Positions 45,947-54,435 of a DNA stretch of 64,000 nt are shown in pieces. Position numbers and translations under genes: made by a program. Each line of letters opens with the position of its first letter. The first letter of the stretch is position 1. The notes beneath the pieces are model-generated. The model saw only the letters and a program-made list of their open reading frames with translations, was not told the origin of the DNA and made no database searches. The stretch comes from Thermoanaerobaculia bacterium (lineage in GTDB: Bacteria > Acidobacteriota > Thermoanaerobaculia > Multivoradales > Multivoraceae). The DNA lies in the NCBI GenBank assembly GCA_022823665.1, contig JAJEHN010000009.1, positions 372,001 to 436,000 on the forward strand, written 5' to 3'.

Positions 45947-48786
45947 GGTTCCTCTCCCTCGCCGGCGTCTTCTCCGCTCTCGGTCAGCGCCGCCTCGAGC
46001 GCGGCCAACTGCAGCTGCCGGGAGCGGTCCAGTTCGCGGTCAAAGTAGACCCTGCCGTCGACCAGTGTGGTCTGGACCACCGCGTAGGAACTCAGCGGAT
46101 GCCGGTCGTAGATCACGATGTCGGCGTCCTTGCCGACCTCGATCGAACCGACGCGGTCGTCGATGCCGAGCTGCTTCGCCGGATTGATCGTCACGAGCGC
46201 CAGCGCCTGCTCGTCGCTCAGGCCGCCCCACTTGACCGACTTCGCCGCCTCGTGGTTCAGGTGGCGCATTTCCTCCGCGTCGTCCGAGTTGATGGACGAC
46301 AGCACGCCGCGGTCGGTCATCAGGGCCGCGTTGTGAGGAATCGCCTCGTAGGCCTCGACCTTGTAGGCCCACCAGTCGGAGAAGGTGGAGGCGCCGGCGC
46401 CGTGGGCCGCGATCTCGTCCGCCACCCGGTAGCCCTCCAGCACGTGCTGCAGCGTGGCGATCCGGAATCCGAGTTCCTCCGCCAGCCGCAGCAACTGGAG
46501 GATCTCGTCGGCCCGGTAGCTGTGGGCGTGGACCAGGCGCTCGCCTTCCAGAATCTCGACCAGCGCTTCGAGTTCCAGGTCCCGCGCGGGCGGGCGGCTG
46601 CGCTCGCCGGCGGCCTCCGCCTCGCGATGACGCGCCCACGCGGCCTGGTACTCCGCCGCCTCCGTGAACGCTTCCCGGATGACGTCGAGGACGCCCATCC
46701 GGGTCGCCGGGTAGCGGCGCGGTCCCTGACCGAAGGACCGTGAGCGCTTCGGGTTCTCGCCCAGCGCGAACTTGATGCCCGGAGGCGCGCCCTGGAAACG
46801 CAGACCGTCCGCGTTCTGGCCCCAGCGGAGCTTCAGTACCTGGTTCTGGCCGCCGATCGGATTCGCGCTGCCGTGGAGCACGTTGATCGTCGTGACGCCG
46901 CCGGCCAGCGCCCGGTAGATCCCGATGTCGGTCGGATCGACGACATCCTCGATCCGGACCATCGAGGTCACCGCCAGGCTGCCCTCGTTTACGCCTCCGG
47001 CGGTCGCGATGTGCGAGTGGGCGTCGATGATGCCCGGGATGACGTAGCCACCCTCTGCGTCGATCACATGCGCCCCGCTCGGCGGCCTGACGCCGCTGCC
47101 GACCCTGGCGATCCGGCCGTCCCGCACGACTACCGTGCCGTTCTCGATCGTCTCGCCGGTCATCGTCAGGATGGTGGCGCCCGTGATCGCCAGCACGTCG
47201 TCTTCGCGGTAGGGACCCGTCATCGGCACCCTCCCGTCGCCGGCCACTTCCGCGTACTTCTCCGCGACCTCGGCCAGCCGCATCGGCGCGAGCGCCTCGC
47301 TCGAACCGCCGCGACGGCCGCCGGGGCCACCGCGGCCGCGCCTTCCGCGCGGCCCCGCCCCGTCCGGTGCCGCGGCCGATTCGGCTTCCTGGGCGCTCTC
47401 GCCGTCCTCACCGTCGTCACCGTCGTCACCGTCGTCACCGTCGGAAACGGCGTATCGGACACCATCGATGAAGACCGCCTCGACCCGCGTCGACTCCTGC
47501 CACGGGTAGCCGTCGGCCAGCACGAGGTCCGCCGCCATTCCCGCGGCTACCGTGCCGATCCGGTCATCCAGGCCGTGGACCGCCGCCGCGTCCCGGGTGA
47601 GCGCCGCCAGCGCCCGCGCGGGTTCGAGGCCGCCCTCGATCGCCCGGCGCACACCCGCCAGGAAGTCGGCGGCGCCGTCCGCGCCGCCGGAACTGAGCGC
47701 GAAGCGGACATCCGCCTCGGCCAGTTCGGCCGGCGTCGTCGGCGCCAGCCGTTCGTGAAGGATCTCGCGGAGCGGCCGGTCAGCGTCCGGATCCCGGTCA
47801 CGCTCGGGCAGCGGTTCCGGCCAGTCGACGTCGACCAGCACCGCCACGCCGGCATCCGCTAGTTCGCCGGCCAGCCGGTAAGCCTCCTGGCCGCCGTAGA
47901 TCGTGAAGTCGAGACCGAGTTCCCCGCCTAGCCGGAGCGCGCGGTTGATCTCGACCGCGCTCGATCCCGGCAGAAGAATCCGTTCCTCGCCTGAAGCGAC
48001 CGCTGCCAGGGGCGCCAGGGTTCGGTCGAACTCGGGCCGCCGCCAGCCCGCGGGATCGGCCTCGTAGGCGGCAGTCGCGGCCGCGTAGTGAGCCGCGTCC
48101 AGGAGCAGTTGGCGGAAGTAGGCGACCCTGCCCATCAGGGCGCCGGGGTAGGAGGCGAAGCCGCCGCCACTGCTGAGCGTTGCCATCTGCGCCAGTTCGG
48201 GAGCGACCACCTGGTGTTCCGGATCGCGGCCGGGAGCGCCGAGCCGCACCAGCGACAAGCGGCCCGGGAACAGCCCGTCGCCCGGCCTTGCCGCGATCGA
48301 GGTGAAACCCGCCTTCCGCCAGGCCTCGACCGCCTCCGTGTCCAGCGTCAGGTCGTCGGCCGCCCGCTTCCAGGGAGTGGTCAACGGACGGTCTTCCGGG
48401 CCGCGAGGCAGGGCCCGGTCGGGATCCGGCCGGCGCCGCGGCCCGCCCGGCCCCGGCCCGCCCGCCCCCGGGCCTCCGGGAGAACGCCGCGGCTGCGGCA
48501 GACTTCCCATCGCGTCGATCAGGCCCGGGTAGAGCGTGAACCCCTCACCGTCGATGACCCAGGCATGAGCCGGGATTGCCGCATCCTCGGCAACGGCAGT
48601 GATCGTGCCGTTCTCGATGACGACGGTCGCGCGCTCCAGGACCGTTCCGTCGCCGACCTCGACCCGCACGCCCTCGATGGCGTAGAAAGGAGGCGGCTCC
48701 GGAGGAGGACCGGCCAGCAATGGGGCGGCCGCCGGCAACGACGCCAGCACGAGGCGCAGAGCCCGAATAGCCGTTCGCTTCCTCAT
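45943..48786 (-). CDS. Secreted double amidohydrolase (degenerate N-terminal copy plus intact C-terminal copy)
   Basis: The 947-residue product has a signal sequence (LVLASLPAAAPLLAG) and two amidohydrolase modules. The N-terminal copy has LYPGLIDAMGSLPQP where HxH is expected, so it lacks the metal pair, but retains VHGLDDRIGTVAAGMAADLVLADG. An acidic GDD-repeat linker (about 447-462) and an Arg/Gly patch lead to the C-terminal copy with intact GIIDAHSHIA, the HAHS motif in LVHAHSYRADE, and LGIDDRVGSIEVGKDADIVIYD. It is coupled to the following degenerate single-module protein. Such exported amidohydrolases probably act on peptides or cyclic amides; substrate unknown. Confidence 0.85.
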   Translation of the reverse strand: MRKRTAIRALRLVLASLPAAAPLLAGPPPEPPPFYAIEGVRVEVGDGTVLERATVVIENGTITAVAEDAAIPAHAWVIDGEGFTLYPGLIDAMGSLPQPRRSPGGPGAGGPGPGGPRRRPDPDRALPRGPEDRPLTTPWKRAADDLTLDTEAVEAWRKAGFTSIAARPGDGLFPGRLSLVRLGAPGRDPEHQVVAPELAQMATLSSGGGFASYPGALMGRVAYFRQLLLDAAHYAAATAAYEADPAGWRRPEFDRTLAPLAAVASGEERILLPGSSAVEINRALRLGGELGLDFTIYGGQEAYRLAGELADAGVAVLVDVDWPEPLPERDRDPDADRPLREILHERLAPTTPAELAEADVRFALSSGGADGAADFLAGVRRAIEGGLEPARALAALTRDAAAVHGLDDRIGTVAAGMAADLVLADGYPWQESTRVEAVFIDGVRYAVSDGDDGDDGDDGEDGESAQEAESAAAPDGAGPRGRRGRGGPGGRRGGSSEALAPMRLAEVAEKYAEVAGDGRVPMTGPYREDDVLAITGATILTMTGETIENGTVVVRDGRIARVGSGVRPPSGAHVIDAEGGYVIPGIIDAHSHIATAGGVNEGSLAVTSMVRIEDVVDPTDIGIYRALAGGVTTINVLHGSANPIGGQNQVLKLRWGQNADGLRFQGAPPGIKFALGENPKRSRSFGQGPRRYPATRMGVLDVIREAFTEAAEYQAAWARHREAEAAGERSRPPARDLELEALVEILEGERLVHAHSYRADEILQLLRLAEELGFRIATLQHVLEGYRVADEIAAHGAGASTFSDWWAYKVEAYEAIPHNAALMTDRGVLSSINSDDAEEMRHLNHEAAKSVKWGGLSDEQALALVTINPAKQLGIDDRVGSIEVGKDADIVIYDRHPLSSYAVVQTTLVDGRVYFDRELDRSRQLQLAALEAALTESGEDAGEGEEP
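47402..47444 (+). repeat. 9-bp tandem repeat coding for the GDD linker
   Basis: The unit CCGTCGTCA occurs three times in perfect tandem with one imperfect copy on each side. On the coding (minus) strand it gives Gly-Asp-Asp repeats in the linker of the double amidohydrolase. It is an in-frame microsatellite, so length changes would not shift the frame. Confidence 0.8.
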
Positions 48787-48814
48787 GGGACGCGGCAGCC
48801 TAGCACCGTCGGCG

Positions 48815-49477
48815 CTACGCCAGGCCGTTGCGCGGGCACCAGTCCGCCAGCGTGCAGTTCGCGCAATCGGGCCGGCGCGCGGCGCAGACGCGGCGTCCGT
48901 GCCAGATGATCGCGTGGCCCAGGAAGATCCACTTGTCCTGGGGCAGCCGGCGCATGAGATCCCGCTCGACCTTCACCGGGTCCGTTTCGCTGGTGATGCC
49001 CAACCGGCGACCGAGACGACCGATGTGGGTATCGACGACGAAGCCCACCGGCTTCCTGAACCACGTGCCGAGCACCACGTTCGCCGTCTTCCGCGCCACG
49101 CCCGGCAGGGTGATCAGTTCCTCCATCGTGTCCGGCACAACGCCGCCGAAGTCATCGACGATCTTCCGTGCGGCACCGAGCACGCTCTTCGTCTTCTGGC
49201 GAAAGAAGCCGGTGCTGCGGATCTCCTCCTCGAGGACCGCCGGGTCGGCGGCCGCGAACTCCTCCGCACTGCGATAGCGCTCGAACAGCGTCTCGGTGAC
49301 CTGGTTCACCCGCACGTCGGTCGACTGGGCCGAGAGGATCGTCGCGATCAGGAGCTGCAGCGCGTTGTCGTGCCGCAGTTCGCAGTCGGCGTCCGGGTAG
49401 AGACGTTCGAGTTCGGCCAGGACCTCCTGGAGCGCCGACTCGGGGATCGGCTCGAACGGACCTTCCGGTCTGGGCAC
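48815..49477 (-). CDS. nth: Endonuclease III
   Basis: This DNA glycosylase/AP lyase removes oxidised pyrimidines in base excision repair. The 220-residue protein has the helix-hairpin-helix LPGVARKTANVVL with the catalytic Lys, the catalytic Asp in VVDTHIGRLGRRLG, and a complete [4Fe-4S] site C-x6-C-x2-C-x5-C at the C-terminus (from VCAARRPDC to DWC). The GTG start shares one base with the stop of the M20 hydrolase gene, so the two are coupled. Confidence 0.96.
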   Translation of the reverse strand: MPRPEGPFEPIPESALQEVLAELERLYPDADCELRHDNALQLLIATILSAQSTDVRVNQVTETLFERYRSAEEFAAADPAVLEEEIRSTGFFRQKTKSVLGAARKIVDDFGGVVPDTMEELITLPGVARKTANVVLGTWFRKPVGFVVDTHIGRLGRRLGITSETDPVKVERDLMRRLPQDKWIFLGHAIIWHGRRVCAARRPDCANCTLADWCPRNGLA

Positions 49478-50811
49478 TACGGCTGCAGCAGGTCGAGGAC
49501 GGCCAGCGTCATCGCCTCGACCCCCGCGAGGATCGACGGCTCCGGTTCGATGCGGAAGAAAGGCGAGTGGTGCGACGGCACAGGCGGTCCGCCGGCCGCC
49601 TCCGCTTCCAGGTCGGCGGGGTCCGTGCCGCCGACGTTGAAGTAGGTGCCGGGCACCTTGTGCTCCGTACGGACGAAGTACGCGAAGTCCTCGGCGCCCA
49701 TCCCCGACGGCGGCTCGCTGTGGAACACGTCCTCACCCATGCCGGCGGCGATCGCGGTCCGCACGCGGGCCGCGAGTTCCGGGTCGTTGACGGTGACCGG
49801 CGTCGACTCCTTCGTACGCACCACCCTGGGCAGCAGCGAGGCCGGCAATCCCGCCGCCCTGCCGACCCCTTCGGCGATCCGCTCGATCGCCGAAAGCAAC
49901 TGCTCTCGCGTTTCCTCGCTGTTCGCCCGCACCGTGAGCTGCAGTTCGACCCGGTCCGGGATCACGTTGTGCTTGAAGCCGCCGTGGATCGCGCCGACCG
50001 TCACAACGCCGGGATCGAGCGGGTTGAGTTCACGGCTCACGATGCCCTGGAGCGCGACGACGAGCTGCGCCGCGATGTAGATCGGATCCTTGCCCCTGTG
50101 CGGCGACGCTCCATGGGCGCCGACTCCGAACACCGTGATGTCGACGCTGTCCGAAGACGACGCCAGCAGGCCCGGCGGCACCTCGATCTTCCCCGCCGGC
50201 CTACCCGCCGAAACGTGGAGCGCCAGCGCGTAGTCCGGCACGCCGAAGCGCTCGTACAGGCCGTCCTCGAGCATCTCGCGGGCGCCCATGATCCGCTCTT
50301 CCGCCGGCTGGCCGACGAACATGACCGTGCCCGACCACCGGTCGCGCATCGCGGCGAGGCGCCGCGCCACGCCGACCATCGTCGTGATGTGCATGTCGTG
50401 GCCGCAGGCGTGCATGACCGGGACTTCCTCGCCGGAGAGATCGACCTGGGTCGCCGTCGAGGCGTATGGGAGCTCCGACTGCTCCCGCACCGGCAGGCCG
50501 TCCATGTCGGCCCGCACCAGCACCAGCGGCCCCTCGCCGTTCGCCATCATGCCGACGATGCCGGTGCGGCCGATCCCCTCCGTCACCTCGACGCCGGACT
50601 TGCGGAGTTCGTCGGCGAGCCGGGCCGCCGTCTCGTGTTCAAGGAAGGAGAGCTCCGGATTGCGGTGGAAGTGCTCGAAGAGGTCCTTCAGTTCGGTCCT
50701 GTAGTCCTCGGCGATCGCGGCGGCGAGGTTCTGGGCGGCACCCGCCGCCGGACCCGCGAGGATCGCCGCCAGCAGCAGCCCAGCGACGAGAGAGGATCGG
50801 TCCCGGCGCAC
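49477..50811 (-). CDS. Exported M20 family amidohydrolase/peptidase (hippurate hydrolase-like)
   Basis: The track start is too far upstream; GTG 50811, two bases after the thioredoxin gene stop, gives 444 residues with a signal peptide (LVAGLLLAAILAGPAAGAAQ). The M20D metal-site motifs are present: VRADMDGLPVRE, MHACGHDMHITTMVG and PSGMGAEDFAYF. Family members hydrolyse N-acyl amino acids or hippurate. It lies between a TlpA-like gene and nth with almost no spacing. Periplasmic location is unusual for the family but common in such genomes. Confidence 0.9.
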   Translation of the reverse strand: MRRDRSSLVAGLLLAAILAGPAAGAAQNLAAAIAEDYRTELKDLFEHFHRNPELSFLEHETAARLADELRKSGVEVTEGIGRTGIVGMMANGEGPLVLVRADMDGLPVREQSELPYASTATQVDLSGEEVPVMHACGHDMHITTMVGVARRLAAMRDRWSGTVMFVGQPAEERIMGAREMLEDGLYERFGVPDYALALHVSAGRPAGKIEVPPGLLASSSDSVDITVFGVGAHGASPHRGKDPIYIAAQLVVALQGIVSRELNPLDPGVVTVGAIHGGFKHNVIPDRVELQLTVRANSEETREQLLSAIERIAEGVGRAAGLPASLLPRVVRTKESTPVTVNDPELAARVRTAIAAGMGEDVFHSEPPSGMGAEDFAYFVRTEHKVPGTYFNVGGTDPADLEAEAAGGPPVPSHHSPFFRIEPEPSILAGVEAMTLAVLDLLQP

Positions 50812-50813
50812 CG

Positions 50814-52013
50814 CTAGCCCACCGTCTCTTCGATCAACGCCAGGAAGTCGTCCGGCAGGCCGCTCGTCCTGGCGAGGATCCGCCCCCGCTCGTCGAGCAG
50901 GATGTAGGTGGGAAAGGCACTGACGTCGAGGACCCCTGTCAACTCGCTCGTCATGCCCACGTGCCAGTTCGCCCACGGCATCGGCTCCTCCTTCATGAAC
51001 TCGACCGCGGTCTCCAGCTCCGCGTCGACGCTGACGGCCAGCAGGACGAAACGGTCCGCGGGAAGGTCAGCGGCCAGTTCCCTCAGCGTCGGCAGCGCCG
51101 CGATGCACGGCTTGCACCAGGTCGCCCAGAAGTCGAGGAGCACGACCCGGCCCCGGTAGTCCGACAGCGACTCCTCGACGCCGTCCATGCGGTTGCCGGT
51201 CAGTTCGGGCACGACGCTTCCGACCGTGGTGTGCCGGATGCTGCGGATCAGGTCGGCCTCGGCATCCGCGAAGGTCCCGGCGCCCATCCTCATCCCGAAC
51301 AGCAGCGGTTCGTCCTCGACGCCCGCGCTCAGTCCTTCCGCGGCGTCGAGAGCCGCCTCTCTTCTGGCCGTACGCTCCTCCTCGGGCAGGTCCTTCGCGT
51401 TGACGGCCGCCATCCGTCCCAGAGCCTGGTAGTAGCGACCGGCCGCACGCAGCACCGGCTCCTCCGCCTCGGCCGCCAGCTCTTCGAAGAACCTGTCCGT
51501 CGCGGGCCGGGCGGACTGACCGTCGTCGCGGAACCGCCGGAACGTGTGCATCCGGGACAGCGTCATGCCCCACGCCCCGAAGTCCGGGGCGTGCTCGAGA
51601 AGAGCCCTCGCGCCCCGGTAGGCGTACTCGTCGCCCTTCGCCGTCATCGCGGCCTGGTTCGTCAGAAACTGCGCGGCGTCGACCGACCTCTCGTGCGTGC
51701 CACCCTCCTCGAGAATCGCGATCGCCGCCGCCGCGGCACGGTCCGCGTCAGGCGGTCCGGAAGCCTCCTCGCCGTCCTCCGGGCTCCCGGAGTCCTCTTC
51801 CGAACCCAGACTGTTCAGGCGGCGCTGCATCCACTCGCGCTGACGGCTCATGTAGTCCGTCACGATCTCCCAATCGGGACCGACTTCGGCAACCAGCGCG
51901 GCGAGCTGCTCGTCGGCGCCCGAGTCCTCCTCGCGGGCGGTCGCTCCGTAGGCTGCCGACAGCAGCGGGAGCACGATGCCGAGGGCGACAAGCGTGCGAT
52001 TGGACGTCTTCAT
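50814..52013 (-). CDS. Exported TlpA/ResA-like thioredoxin with helical N-terminal domain
   Basis: The 399-residue protein has a signal peptide (LVALGIVLPLLSAAYGA), an acidic low-complexity stretch near 70-95, a helical repeat-like domain (about 95-265), and a C-terminal TlpA domain with VVLLDFWATWCKPCIAALPTL (WCKPC active site) and cis-Pro in VSAFPTYILLD. It probably reduces or oxidises disulfides in the periplasm. GGGAGG precedes the ATG, with TAGGAT further upstream as a possible -10. It starts the run tlpA-like, M20, nth. Confidence 0.88.
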   Translation of the reverse strand: MKTSNRTLVALGIVLPLLSAAYGATAREEDSGADEQLAALVAEVGPDWEIVTDYMSRQREWMQRRLNSLGSEEDSGSPEDGEEASGPPDADRAAAAAIAILEEGGTHERSVDAAQFLTNQAAMTAKGDEYAYRGARALLEHAPDFGAWGMTLSRMHTFRRFRDDGQSARPATDRFFEELAAEAEEPVLRAAGRYYQALGRMAAVNAKDLPEEERTARREAALDAAEGLSAGVEDEPLLFGMRMGAGTFADAEADLIRSIRHTTVGSVVPELTGNRMDGVEESLSDYRGRVVLLDFWATWCKPCIAALPTLRELAADLPADRFVLLAVSVDAELETAVEFMKEEPMPWANWHVGMTSELTGVLDVSAFPTYILLDERGRILARTSGLPDDFLALIEETVG

Positions 52014-52080
52014 AGGCCAGGACCTCCCAAGGGGACAGGGGCGTCTTCGACGACCTATCCTAGTGGCCGTTCAGTGCCCG

Positions 52081-53601
52081 TCAGTTTTCAAAGCCGACGG
52101 GTTCGATGTTGCAGATCGAGTAGACGACCGGCCGGCGGCGGGTCCAGGCCGGTTCCACCGTGATGGCACGCCACTCCTCGATGACCGCTTCGAGGTTGGC
52201 GACCTCCTCCGGCCGCTCGGCGGCGAGGTCGTTCTGCTCCCGAACGTCACTGGAAAGATCGTAGAGGAAGCCGCCGGGCTCATCCTGGTTCGGCTTGATC
52301 AGCTTCATGTCGCCGCTCCGGACCGCGACGGTCGGGTAGTTCCGCCACACGAAGCGCTCCGTTCCGGCCGCCGCGCCGGAGCCGTCGAGAAGCGGCATCA
52401 GGTCGCGTCCATCGAGCTCGAGCTCCGCGGGCGCCGTGGCTCCGGCGGCGGCCAGGGCAGTGGGCAGGATGTCGAGCGTCGACACGGGCGCGTCGACCGT
52501 GGTGCCGGCCGCGACCGCCGCCGGCCAGCGCAGCAGGTACGGCACGCGGACGCCGCCCTCGTAGTACGTCAGCTTGCCGCCGGAGAGCGGCTCGCAGGAG
52601 CACAGCCCGGGGAAGTAGCCGGCGCAGCCGTTGTCAGACAGGAAGACGACCAGCGTGTTGTCGGCGATCCCCGCTTCGTCCAGGACGTCCAGGATGCGGC
52701 CGACCGCGTCGTCGAGGGCGGCGATCATGCCGAAGTAGATCCGCCGCAGTTCGTGCTCCTCGTCGGGGAAGCGGTCGTAGTACTCCTCCGTCACCTGGAA
52801 CGGCGAGTGCGGCGCGTTGAACGCCGAGTAGAGAAAGAAGGGTTCATCGGCGTGCCGGCGGATGAAGTCGACCGACTCGTCGCCGAAGACGTCCGTGATG
52901 TAGGCCGGCTCGTCGACCACGGTCTTCTCCGGCCCCCGCAGGATGAGGTTGCCCGCCCGGCGCGTCGGCGGCGCGGGCGGCTCCGTCCCTCTGACCACCA
53001 GGTCGGTGCGCGGGTCCTCGGGCGGCCGGCGCCTGAACTCCTCGTCGGCCGACATCGATACGGCGCCTTGCGTCCTGCGGTTGATGAACCGCGTGGCGCC
53101 CGAGAGATGACCGTAGAACTCGTCGAAACCACGGTTCGTCGGATAGTGCTCGTCCTTGAAGCCCAGGTGCCACTTGCCGACGATGCCGGTCGCGTAGCCG
53201 GCCGCCTTCAGGTGGTCCGCGATCGTCAGTTCTGCGGCGATGAGCCCGACGTCCGGCACTTCCGGTGCCTGGCGGGCGTTGTACTCGAAGCCGTAACGCT
53301 GCTGGTAGCGGCCGGTCAGCAGGGACGCGCGCGACGGCGAACACACCGGCGTCGTCACGTAGCCCTGGGTAAAGACGGCGCCCTCGCGACCGATCCGGTC
53401 GATGTTCGGGGTCTGGAGGCGGTCGCCGTAGATCGAGACGTCCGCGTAACCGAGGTCGTCGGCCAGGATGACCACGATGTTGGGCGGCGTGGCGTCCGCC
53501 GAAGCCTCCTCCCTGGCGCCGTTCCCTTCCGTCGAGCAGGCAACCGCCAGCGCCGCCATGAGGAGCACTGCCGCGACCGGGACAAGTGTTCGTCGGTCCA
53601 T
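52081..53601 (-). CDS. Lipoprotein sulfatase (arylsulfatase family)
   Basis: The 506-residue enzyme has a lipoprotein signal with Cys22 after LAVA, and a type I sulfatase core: ILADDLGYADVSIYG with metal Asp pair, VCSPSRASLLTGRY with Cys87 in the CxPSR motif that becomes formylglycine, GKWHLGF, and FLSDNGCAGYF. It removes sulfate esters, probably from polysaccharides or glycans, at the cell envelope. No sulfatase-modifying enzyme gene is in the window. It is divergent from the Phd/PIN pair. Confidence 0.93.
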   Translation of the reverse strand: MDRRTLVPVAAVLLMAALAVACSTEGNGAREEASADATPPNIVVILADDLGYADVSIYGDRLQTPNIDRIGREGAVFTQGYVTTPVCSPSRASLLTGRYQQRYGFEYNARQAPEVPDVGLIAAELTIADHLKAAGYATGIVGKWHLGFKDEHYPTNRGFDEFYGHLSGATRFINRRTQGAVSMSADEEFRRRPPEDPRTDLVVRGTEPPAPPTRRAGNLILRGPEKTVVDEPAYITDVFGDESVDFIRRHADEPFFLYSAFNAPHSPFQVTEEYYDRFPDEEHELRRIYFGMIAALDDAVGRILDVLDEAGIADNTLVVFLSDNGCAGYFPGLCSCEPLSGGKLTYYEGGVRVPYLLRWPAAVAAGTTVDAPVSTLDILPTALAAAGATAPAELELDGRDLMPLLDGSGAAAGTERFVWRNYPTVAVRSGDMKLIKPNQDEPGGFLYDLSSDVREQNDLAAERPEEVANLEAVIEEWRAITVEPAWTRRRPVVYSICNIEPVGFEN

Positions 53602-53662
53602 TCGAGATCTCCGTCGGTTCCTACGTCTTGGTCAGTAGTTGGACTCTACAGAAAGGAACATC

Positions 53663-53691
53663 TTGCTACAAAACGCTACAGTTGCTACGAT
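53663..53691 (+). promoter_or_regulatory. Promoter of the Phd/PIN operon, start codon at the predicted transcript start
   Basis: TTGCTA (53663-53668), a 17-base spacer and TACGAT (53686-53691) form a sigma-70-like promoter. The GTG start of the antitoxin begins seven bases after the -10, so the mRNA would be leaderless. GCTAC occurs three times in the region (53665, 53675, 53684), a possible operator for the antitoxin. Confidence 0.5.
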
Positions 53692-53698
53692 CCGCCGC

Positions 53699-53968
53699 GT
53701 GCGAACGATCACCCAAAGACAGCTCCGCAACGACTCGGCCAAGGTACTCCGGGCCGTTCAGGAAGGCCAGACGATGACGATCACCCGAAACGGAACTCCC
53801 GTGGCCGAACTGCGGCCCATAGCCGCCCGCCGCTACGTGTCCCGTGCCGTGCTCAGGGAGGCGGTGTCAACCGCTCCCAGAATCGACGCGGGCCGGTTCC
53901 GGGCCGACATCGACGCCGTCATCGATCCCTGGCTGGATGATCAGCAGGGCGGGAATTCCCGGACATGA
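53699..53968 (+). CDS. Type II antitoxin, Phd/YefM family
   Basis: The track start at 53639 adds 20 residues unlike the family; GTG 53699 gives 89 residues beginning VRTITQRQLRNDSAKVLRAV, the typical DNA-binding N-terminus, followed by MTITRNGTPVAELRPI. The C-terminal part (RIDAGRFRADIDAVID) would bind the toxin. The stop overlaps the start of the PIN-domain gene (ATGA). The pair is probably autoregulated through the GCTAC repeats in its promoter. Confidence 0.85.
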   Translation: MRTITQRQLRNDSAKVLRAVQEGQTMTITRNGTPVAELRPIAARRYVSRAVLREAVSTAPRIDAGRFRADIDAVIDPWLDDQQGGNSRT

Positions 53969-54435
53969 GTTCCGCCGTACAGCCTCTCCACCAGGCGGCG
54001 CACGAGGCCGGGCTGCAGGCGAGCCAGACGCTCGCCGGCGACAGCCACGGCCTGCTGGATACGTCCGTCATCATCGACTACGACCTGATCGACCCGTTGG
54101 AACTGCCGGACCTGTCCGCCGTCTCGGCCATCACGATGGCCGAACTCACGGTCGGGCCCCTGGCGGCCGGCCAGGACGACGAAGAACGAGCCCGCCGGCA
54201 GGACCGCCTGCAGTGGGCCGCCGGCACATGGGACCCCCTGCCGTTCGACAACGCGGCGGCTCGCGCCTACGGGCGGATCTACTCCGCACTCCTGCGCCAG
54301 GGCCCCGTCGGCCGCCGGCGCCTCCCCGACTTCCTGATCGCCGCCATCGCGCTGGCCAACGACCTGCCCCTCTACACCAGGAACGCCGCCGAGCTGCGCG
54401 GCCTCGAGGAGCTGCTAGCCGTCCGACCCATGTAG
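53965..54435 (+). CDS. PIN-domain (VapC-like) toxin
   Basis: The 156-residue ribonuclease toxin has the PIN start LLDTSVIIDYD with acidic Asp near 32, AITMAELTVGPL with Glu near 60, and RLPDFLIAAIALANDLPLYTRN with the later Asp. About 29 residues precede the PIN core, more than usual. All catalytic acids seem present, so it is probably active. The final 21 bases overlap the convergent PdxA-family gene. Confidence 0.85.
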   Translation: MSSAVQPLHQAAHEAGLQASQTLAGDSHGLLDTSVIIDYDLIDPLELPDLSAVSAITMAELTVGPLAAGQDDEERARRQDRLQWAAGTWDPLPFDNAAARAYGRIYSALLRQGPVGRRRLPDFLIAAIALANDLPLYTRNAAELRGLEELLAVRPM

